DNA from: Lysobacterales bacterium
Lineage (GTDB): Bacteria; Pseudomonadota; Gammaproteobacteria; Xanthomonadales; Rhodanobacteraceae
Assembly: GCA_017305135.1 (NCBI GenBank)
Contig: JAFKNA010000018.1
Location: 17,487-81,486 of the forward strand
DNA: 64,000 nucleotides
Reading direction: 5' to 3'
Shown here: one piece after another, positions 59,501 to 64,000 of the stretch
Layout of the letters: each line of letters begins with the position of its first letter
How positions within the stretch are numbered: the first letter of the stretch is position 1
The notes under the pieces: model-generated
The model's input: only the letters and a program-made list of their open reading frames with translations
What the model was told of the DNA's origin: nothing
Database searches by the model: none
Position numbers and translations under genes: made by a program

Positions 59501-62223
59501 ATCTCCTCCTCGCCTTGATTCTCTGGCAAGGTGTGGCGTCGTGGGATCGCATGGCGAAGATCCTCCAAGGACTTCCAGAGGCGGAGCCGATCAGTCCGGA
59601 TGGCGTAGGAATTGCCGTCCCAATCCAGATCTCGCGATTCGCGCAAGACCCCAGCCCGGAGCCGTCCTCCGAGGTTCTTACCGGTGTAGTGGCTTTGGCG
59701 GCACTCACGGCTAAAGCACACATCTCCGAGGTGGACAGAAAGGAACTGGAAAGCCTTGTAGGATCGTGGATTCCGTCCAGGTGCGTAAAGTCCCCGAAAG
59801 GGAGGATGCTGGACGTGCTCTTTTCGATCGCGAGGATCGGCCACCGCTTCGAGTCCCCGCCACCTCTACGCCTCGTATGGTCGGAGCAACTGCGCTCCGT
59901 GAATCTATCCGTGGACCGGCTGCGTGCCCTGTTCGGGCTGCGTGCATCGACCACACATACTGCTGCTCCCTGCCAGGCCAAGGAAGAAAGCGCTTCGAAC
60001 CAGCAGTGCACCGATCCCGCCTCGAATCGAGGTGCCGAGGAATACAAGTGGCTGCGAGCCGTGCTGCGCGCGGCGAAGGATAGCTCCCAGAACTTTCCCG
60101 CTGAACCAGGGGAAGGCACACAGGCCAACGTCGCCGATTCTGGAAAAAGGGGGCGCAAGCGTGCGCCGCCGCGGCGGCATCAGCTGCGCGCAGACGCCTG
60201 TCGCCATCTTCGAGCCCGCCTTGAGCAGTGGCCATTCGATGGAACTCTTGTTCGCGGCCTCACCGCGTACGCGCTGGATCGACTGGAGCACGGCACGCCG
60301 TGGTCGGCGCAGGTCGTTCCAGACACGGTCTATAACTACGTCGTCGGGGCGGGTGGTGCGCTCCGAGCCTACGATCCCGAGATGCATTTGGAGGACCTCG
60401 AGGAAGAAGATTACGCGGAGATCTACCGCAACATCATTCGGCGCGCGCCGATCAAGTACAAGGAAACGCTGACCGGCTACCTCGCGTACTTTCATAGATA
60501 CCTGGTAGAAAAGCGCTGGGCTCCCCCTGTGGCGGTCGGGCACGCAGGCGACCCGATCACCAGCCTTCCAGAAGTGGGCTACATTGCGCCGAACGAGATG
60601 GCTGATAGCGTGACGGGGCTGGAATCCGAACTCGGAAGTTCGGAAACACTCGTCGATTCGGTCATCGAGATCCGCGCTGTGATAGCGGCGATTTCACTGG
60701 GGTTTGCCGCCGGAACACGCAAGAAGGAAACATTGTTGCGGGAAAGCCGTGAGCTGGTACTCGATGAGGGCCGCCGAGCCCTTCTCATTCGAAAGAACCG
60801 CTGGGTAACAACAAAGACTCACCGCAGCACCCGGCTGATTGATCTCGAGCCCAGCATGCCGGCAGCAGGATGGGCCGCGATCAGCGCATGGCGGGAGAAT
60901 TCAAGCGCCCTACGTACGGTGAGCGAGGCACGACACTCAATGTTGTTTTCAGAGTCGGTAGACGGCCAGACTCCTCTCGGTACCGAGCGCTTGACCCGGC
61001 GAATTGCCGCCACACTGCGTCATTCGACAGGTCGACAAGACGCACAGGTCAACTGGTGGCGCCACACAGCGGTATCTAATGACATTCTTGTCCTGTTCGC
61101 GACCCAGGAAGTGTTGGATGCAGTTCGGGAAGGCTGCAGTGATGCAGGTACCGAATGGCTTCCTTGTTCACGGCAGATGCGTCGGTCACTGGGCGGCGAC
61201 CTCCCCCTCGGCCAGGCGCATGCAGCCGGCTTCCGCGCCCGGAGAGGTCACGCCCAGATGCAGACCCCGGTGTCCACCTACACGCACACAGCCGGATTGA
61301 TCGAACCTTGGGCCTGCAGGCGCGCTTCAGATGAATTGTCGAGCCGCGCATTCGCCTCAATCGCCGGCCTGAAGCCCGCAGCTCTTCGGCAACGATTGAG
61401 CCGCGCGAACCTTTCGGCGTCGCAACCACGCCTGGCGGTTCGCTACCTGATCAAAGCAGGCGCGCCCAGCCTGCACCACGCCCTCCCTCACGGACTTGAA
61501 GAATCCTCGGATCGCACTCGCATGCCGGGTGGATCGATCGATCCCGAGCAGATCTCGGAAGCCCTGTTCCGCGCGCTTCGCGAGGGTGACATCCAGCTGA
61601 TGGTGAACGCACTCCACCTTACGAACGCGGCCGCGCAGCACCTCATTCGCCGGCTAGGCGATTCGACAAGAGCCAATGTCTTCGGCCTCCATTTTGGCCT
61701 CGATCTTCCTCCCGCTGAAAACGACCGAGGCGGTGTTCCGCGAGCGCGTGCACAGCCAGCCGCCCCGCTGTCCTTCGAGCGGGTCGACAGAAAGTGGGTT
61801 AGCGCCTGCCTGGAGGCCCGAATCGCGAATCCGGGTTTAGAGTCTGTATGGCGCACCGTGCTGCATGGACTGGACCCCCGCACGGGCCAAATTGCTGTGC
61901 GCAGCGATCAAGAGTTTGTAGCCACTCTCAACAGCTTGCCTGCGGCCATCGCGCAAACGGAGGAAGCGCGTTATCGAGTGGGGGTGGTCGTGGATAGCTC
62001 GGTTAGCATGGCCGAGCTCACCAGCATCCGGCGGATCACGGAAGGTACGAACTCCCGGGGATGTCATGTGCATCGCGTCGGTGTACGGGCGCCGAAGGGC
62101 TGGATGCTTGCTGGTGCCGTGGTCGAGACTGTCGCCACAGGGCGGCGGCGGATCGCCGGGCTGGCATTCCTTGCTCTCGCGTCGGTTCTGCTAGCCGCGT
62201 CCGACGCGTCTACTGCTCCCTGA
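56527..62223 (+). CDS. giant protein with two tyrosine-recombinase domains
   Basis: This encodes 1898 residues in one uninterrupted frame from the ATG at 56527 (AAGGGA upstream). Domain 1 (about 615-800) has the tyrosine-recombinase residues: Arg in GTGFRP, RH in CRHRLASRLREVG, GH in LMGHLEQG and a candidate Tyr in PSEYLTITRN. Domain 2 (about 1375-1600) has them again: Arg in GFAAGTRKKE, RH in WWRHTAVSND, GH in RRGHAQMQ and the Tyr in TPVSTYTHTAG. The regions before, between and after (1-600, 800-1375, 1600-1898) are helical and unrecognised. Integrases are usually 300-450 residues; elements such as Tn554 and RIT use two or three separate recombinase genes, so a fusion is unusual. It lies next to the attachment site and is presumably the integrase of element 2. 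Confidence 0.82.
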   Translation: MRAKKGGDDPRAIRTTQLTPVAPAPTWLNVASILPEARAFLLLFEPPAIPVEFPAFLDGARAALVALSPHEVRYKGKPIRALLDHLGSAILADARGTRSQWTQDLMRGYGLTPYRALVQPPALGSEGGYAVLKAILLGCLLIRARDAKAISLKVIEQMARFIRLGSREVHDGYGVARARFIASLPSTLVPRLLQEALANRDGVPEALHPRLDEVAQANEKLLRSFWILDRGDQSTEPRVEQPIHGVPTRVPLSPGPYPKPNRRRPRAPNRHPPSVTSAGVERPDAAFIYGPANRPSADTAEAIAGAAEAIDDSTPLVESLVMEASPSVSAVKRRATALRLLSDVRQGFWARYQWDALSPGEMRDAVGRLLAELSRLEHAPDATRHEALTLGLLSASTGLPRARCHAIRTQSAEDDGSPPDVLRLDTGTLSLPLVGEQDRFKPKPEQLRYLQEVGDAVPIHLPNEVVAELRKLTPPIDGYVFRTDLTILEQIIDSAFCAARGEEPRITAARLFRGHQLEVLAQCGDPASAQMVTGQTLGTPPVGLSYYSAMPGTLQNIYNRAVVNHGLTPNDTTELPSHLVGSKLALTDETLKAAVQSVSRGLLNRPRVQRTAGREILYLQNDLALATAWIWMAGTGFRPTFRLGEVRASWINWLSQSAVIVDKVTDAAHEGRLVPLAPTLMQTLAAYGAVLELMSRSQDISLVARTGAHHAITGEGPLFFIIDKRGKVCPLDAQTALTRLPANWNLPANFCRHRLASRLREVGCPGIYVQALMGHLEQGIQPFGPDSFLVPSEYLTITRNAIERVLQEDGWRPLLGGFGEVRSFLDHAPPATEEVMRVEAAHEQAVEIAFNRQRQEVDALRELDGDQIRTDALDAIGQVRLDLIKSPDQPHELDSAAVTALRLAVTANASSAALVELRIRVLRDYLAQGREDHGWRIKRLPQFFAFRPTPSVHHPTFIPAYLALERLRQHFLSRLNTAPGKTETSAALAKLNLLLALILWQGVASWDRMAKILQGLPEAEPISPDGVGIAVPIQISRFAQDPSPEPSSEVLTGVVALAALTAKAHISEVDRKELESLVGSWIPSRCVKSPKGRMLDVLFSIARIGHRFESPPPLRLVWSEQLRSVNLSVDRLRALFGLRASTTHTAAPCQAKEESASNQQCTDPASNRGAEEYKWLRAVLRAAKDSSQNFPAEPGEGTQANVADSGKRGRKRAPPRRHQLRADACRHLRARLEQWPFDGTLVRGLTAYALDRLEHGTPWSAQVVPDTVYNYVVGAGGALRAYDPEMHLEDLEEEDYAEIYRNIIRRAPIKYKETLTGYLAYFHRYLVEKRWAPPVAVGHAGDPITSLPEVGYIAPNEMADSVTGLESELGSSETLVDSVIEIRAVIAAISLGFAAGTRKKETLLRESRELVLDEGRRALLIRKNRWVTTKTHRSTRLIDLEPSMPAAGWAAISAWRENSSALRTVSEARHSMLFSESVDGQTPLGTERLTRRIAATLRHSTGRQDAQVNWWRHTAVSNDILVLFATQEVLDAVREGCSDAGTEWLPCSRQMRRSLGGDLPLGQAHAAGFRARRGHAQMQTPVSTYTHTAGLIEPWACRRASDELSSRAFASIAGLKPAALRQRLSRANLSASQPRLAVRYLIKAGAPSLHHALPHGLEESSDRTRMPGGSIDPEQISEALFRALREGDIQLMVNALHLTNAAAQHLIRRLGDSTRANVFGLHFGLDLPPAENDRGGVPRARAQPAAPLSFERVDRKWVSACLEARIANPGLESVWRTVLHGLDPRTGQIAVRSDQEFVATLNSLPAAIAQTEEARYRVGVVVDSSVSMAELTSIRRITEGTNSRGCHVHRVGVRAPKGWMLAGAVVETVATGRRRIAGLAFLALASVLLAASDASTAP

Positions 62224-62772
62224 TAGACGAGTGCCGCAAGCGGGCCTTGCAGGACCGCACAAAATGTGGTTGTATCACGTCGTGCCCCGCGGCACCGCCA
62301 CGTGCGGCGAACTGCACGTCTCCCCCGAGGTCGCGATGTCCGTGCGACCATAGCAAGTTTCGGAAGCCAGTACTTCCGACCGACTGCCGAATGCGGCAGA
62401 TCATCACATGGCGCTTGCTACGATTACGGCGCCTAGCCGAAGTCCGCCTCGCCATGCGAGGCGTTAGAGCCGGCATATTGTCGCCAGAATACTGGCCACA
62501 ACAAATCCCATGCAGGTAAGTCTCGCCTGAAGATTCAGGGCTACTGACTTTTGCACCCATCCGCCTGCTAGTAGCTCGTCCGAGCCTGCTATCAGTTGAT
62601 ACCAAGCGACGCGCCGGCTCCATGCTGCTGCGCATCCACGCGCCCCGAGACGCGATTCGCGTCGTGAGCACCCGGCCACGACTGATCACGGCAACTTCTC
62701 GGACCCCTTTTGATCTTCCATTTTTTGCGCCTCCCCAAGCGCTCGCCCGATCGTGCGCGGGTACAGGCGATC
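62224..62772. other. 549-base gap without a recognisable gene
   Basis: Open frames on both strands overlap each other and have no family-like sequence. The end of the recombinase gene is followed by no obvious terminator hairpin. Confidence 0.4.
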
Positions 62773-63633
62773 ATGTCCATGGAGAATATGATGCGTATTT
62801 CCCTTACATTGACCGCAGCAAAAACTAGCGCCATCTTCGACCCACGCACCACGATTATGTTGGCATACGCTCTTCTCACAGCGTTGGCGGAGCTGATCTG
62901 GCGCACGCAGCGCCTCGCCTTGTATACATTCGTTCCGCGTGTGACAAAAAGCGCCATCACCCTTGAGGGAAACTTGGAGCTCTCCCCCGACCTATTTGAC
63001 GGTGTTACTGACCTTCTGCCCAGCCTCACCCGTGCATCCGATCTCCTTAAGGCTGCCGAGCTGATGCTGCGAACCCAACTGGCGGATCGCATGCTCCAAC
63101 CCGCAGCGCGACTACCTGTCTGTATTAAGCATGCTCCGATGATAGAGGAGCTCCTTGCATATGACCGAGAGAAGGACACGATTTTGTGCCAGATCTCTGA
63201 TTGGCGAGAAACTGTCTCGCAGCATCTGCGGCTCCTGAAGGCATTGTCGAGCATTGCAGACGCCGCTTTCGATCCTTGTCTTGAGGTCAACGGCACTGCC
63301 TATGCCTTTCCCTTTGTAAGTCCGACGCTTTTCAGCCATGGAATGGGTCCTGGGCAATCCGTTGTTACGACCGCAATTGTGAGTGGCCACCATCTTATCG
63401 CCGGCGAGATCGAGGCTCGAATCGACGGCCTTCGCGAGAATCGGGTAGTTCGTGCCGTGCTTGACGACACTGCGCGAGAGTCCGCTAGTGCCTACCATCC
63501 TCCTTATTCAGTCGCAATAGAGTACCGGGAATCCACACCTCACCTGCCGTTGCTGCCCATTGGATCCAATCCGAAAGTGGTGGTGGAGCGCATGTGGGCG
63601 TTCGAGGTCCAGCCCGATCTTGGCCTCGCCTAA
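62773..63633 (+). CDS. protein of unknown function in element 2
   Basis: Up to 286 residues; ATGs at 62773, 62779, 62788 and 62791 are all possible, and GGAG at 62781-62784 favours 62788 or 62791. The codon use and long frame look genuine. The N-terminal third is helical (TTIMLAYALLTALAELIW, possibly a weak membrane segment), the centre is helical with REKDTILCQISDWRETVSQHLRLLKALSSI, and the last 90 residues are alpha/beta (SPTLFSHGMGPGQSVVTTAIVSGHHLIAGEIEARIDGL). I do not recognise a family. It is 550 bases after the recombinase gene and could be cargo. Confidence 0.6.
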   Translation: MSMENMMRISLTLTAAKTSAIFDPRTTIMLAYALLTALAELIWRTQRLALYTFVPRVTKSAITLEGNLELSPDLFDGVTDLLPSLTRASDLLKAAELMLRTQLADRMLQPAARLPVCIKHAPMIEELLAYDREKDTILCQISDWRETVSQHLRLLKALSSIADAAFDPCLEVNGTAYAFPFVSPTLFSHGMGPGQSVVTTAIVSGHHLIAGEIEARIDGLRENRVVRAVLDDTARESASAYHPPYSVAIEYRESTPHLPLLPIGSNPKVVVERMWAFEVQPDLGLA

Positions 63634-63777
63634 TCGTAACCCCTTGGCTGGCGTCGTGAACCACTCGCGGCGCCAGCCACCGCTGTCCAAAGCAGCGTGA
63701 CTTAAACCAAGCAATTTCCGGGAACGCGGTGCGGCAACGCCAGATCAGCTCCGCGGCAAGGCGTCTATCAACTTCAG

Positions 63778-64000
63778 TGAACCGCCCCGTGTTTCGTGGA
63801 GGCTGTTGGGTTTAAGTCACACGGTTTCGGCAACCTGCGACTTCGCGAGTAGCCGGTAGTAGTTTGCCTCGGCTTCGGCGGGCGGGATATAGCCGATCGG
63901 TGCGAGCAGTCGCTGAGTGTTGAACCAGGACACCCATTCCAGCGTCGCCAGCTCCACTGCCGCCTTCGTCTTCCATGGACCACGACGGTGGATGACTTCG
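63778..64000 (-). mobile_element. IS3-family insertion sequence, right end
   Basis: TGAACCGCCCCGTGTTTCGT at 63778-63797 has the form of an IS3-family terminal inverted repeat (TGAACCGCCCC...). The transposase gene runs inward from it on the minus strand. The rest of the element lies outside the window. Confidence 0.75.
63817..64000 (-). CDS. IS3-family transposase, C-terminal part (5' end outside window)
   Basis: About 60 codons are visible on the minus strand, ending at a TGA (63819-63817): EVIHRRGPWKTKAAVELATLEWVSWFN, TQRLLAPIGYIPPAEAEANYY, RLLAKSQVAETV. This is the end of the rve/DDE integrase domain of IS3-type orfB proteins (xxLATLEWVxWFNxxRLxxxxGYxPPAEAExxYY). The frame remains open to the window edge, so the gene may be intact there; the catalytic acidic residues are not visible. 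Confidence 0.85.
   Translation of the reverse strand, partial: EVIHRRGPWKTKAAVELATLEWVSWFNTQRLLAPIGYIPPAEAEANYYRLLAKSQVAETV

Larger units (their letters stand above)
56267..64000. mobile_element. integrative element 2 (right end outside window)
   Basis: Begins at the second tRNA-derived junction. It carries the giant double recombinase gene 240 bases inside the end, an unknown gene and an IS3-family element. It is arranged in tandem with element 1. Confidence 0.6.

Noticed and set aside
62592-63296. A 234-codon minus-strand frame opposite the gene at 62773-63633.
   Set aside because: Ser/Arg-rich, frame-shadow composition; the + strand frame has better protein-like character.

Overview
The window is chromosomal DNA of a high-GC gammaproteobacterium, most likely a member of the Xanthomonadales (Lysobacterales). 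This is inferred from the gene order folC - SPOR protein - cvpA - purF, from secreted proteins ending in an IF.(D/G)F(D/E) tail, from tandem GGGAATC-type heptamers between genes, and from dispersed TGTAGGAGCG palindromes. There is no rRNA gene and no complete tRNA gene.

Positions 1-24300 are mostly ordinary chromosome. They hold a truncated TPR protein, a delta-60-repeat secreted protein, a VTT-domain membrane protein, an NdvB-like GH17-GT2 glucan synthase, a pseudo-receiver protein, malate dehydrogenase, a class I aminotransferase, a cysteine-synthase-type enzyme, an HtrA/Deg protease with a secreted partner, a lipoprotein, a PsiF-type protein, a kelch-like secreted protein divergent from a CadC-like winged-helix/TPR regulator, and a translationally coupled pair of secreted proteins. 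Positions 24300-28100 are a small graveyard: an integrase tail fused in frame to a frameshifted HigA, a HigB stub, the 5' end of a probable group IIC intron sitting exactly on a terminator, two low-GC secreted proteins and a frameshifted Phd antitoxin.

Positions 28137-36933 form a surface-glycan-like locus. GT2, DUF2304 and GT4 genes on the + strand converge on a five-gene minus-strand operon. That operon holds two paralogous copies of a two-gene module (a membrane-anchored beta-rich protein plus a polytopic GT-C-like protein) separated by a ferritin-like DUF455 gene. Positions 37192-43468 return to housekeeping (purF, cvpA, SPOR, folC, rhomboid, ATL).

From 43.5 kb the GC content drops and a tandem array of integrative elements begins. 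Two homologous junctions, at 43536 and 56267, carry the 3' end of a tRNA (acceptor like tRNA-Arg) followed by a conserved element end. Element 1 (43.5-56.3 kb) carries toxin-antitoxin-like remnants and a tight five-gene operon: GrpE-like, Hsp70, AAA+ ATPase, a membrane protein with a peptidoglycan-binding domain and 46-residue repeats, and a zinc-ribbon/J-like protein. This looks like a dedicated chaperone machine and is the best candidate in the window for an undescribed system. Element 2 (56.3 kb to the window end) begins with a single 1898-residue protein containing two tyrosine-recombinase catalytic domains, then an unknown gene and the end of an IS3-family insertion sequence.
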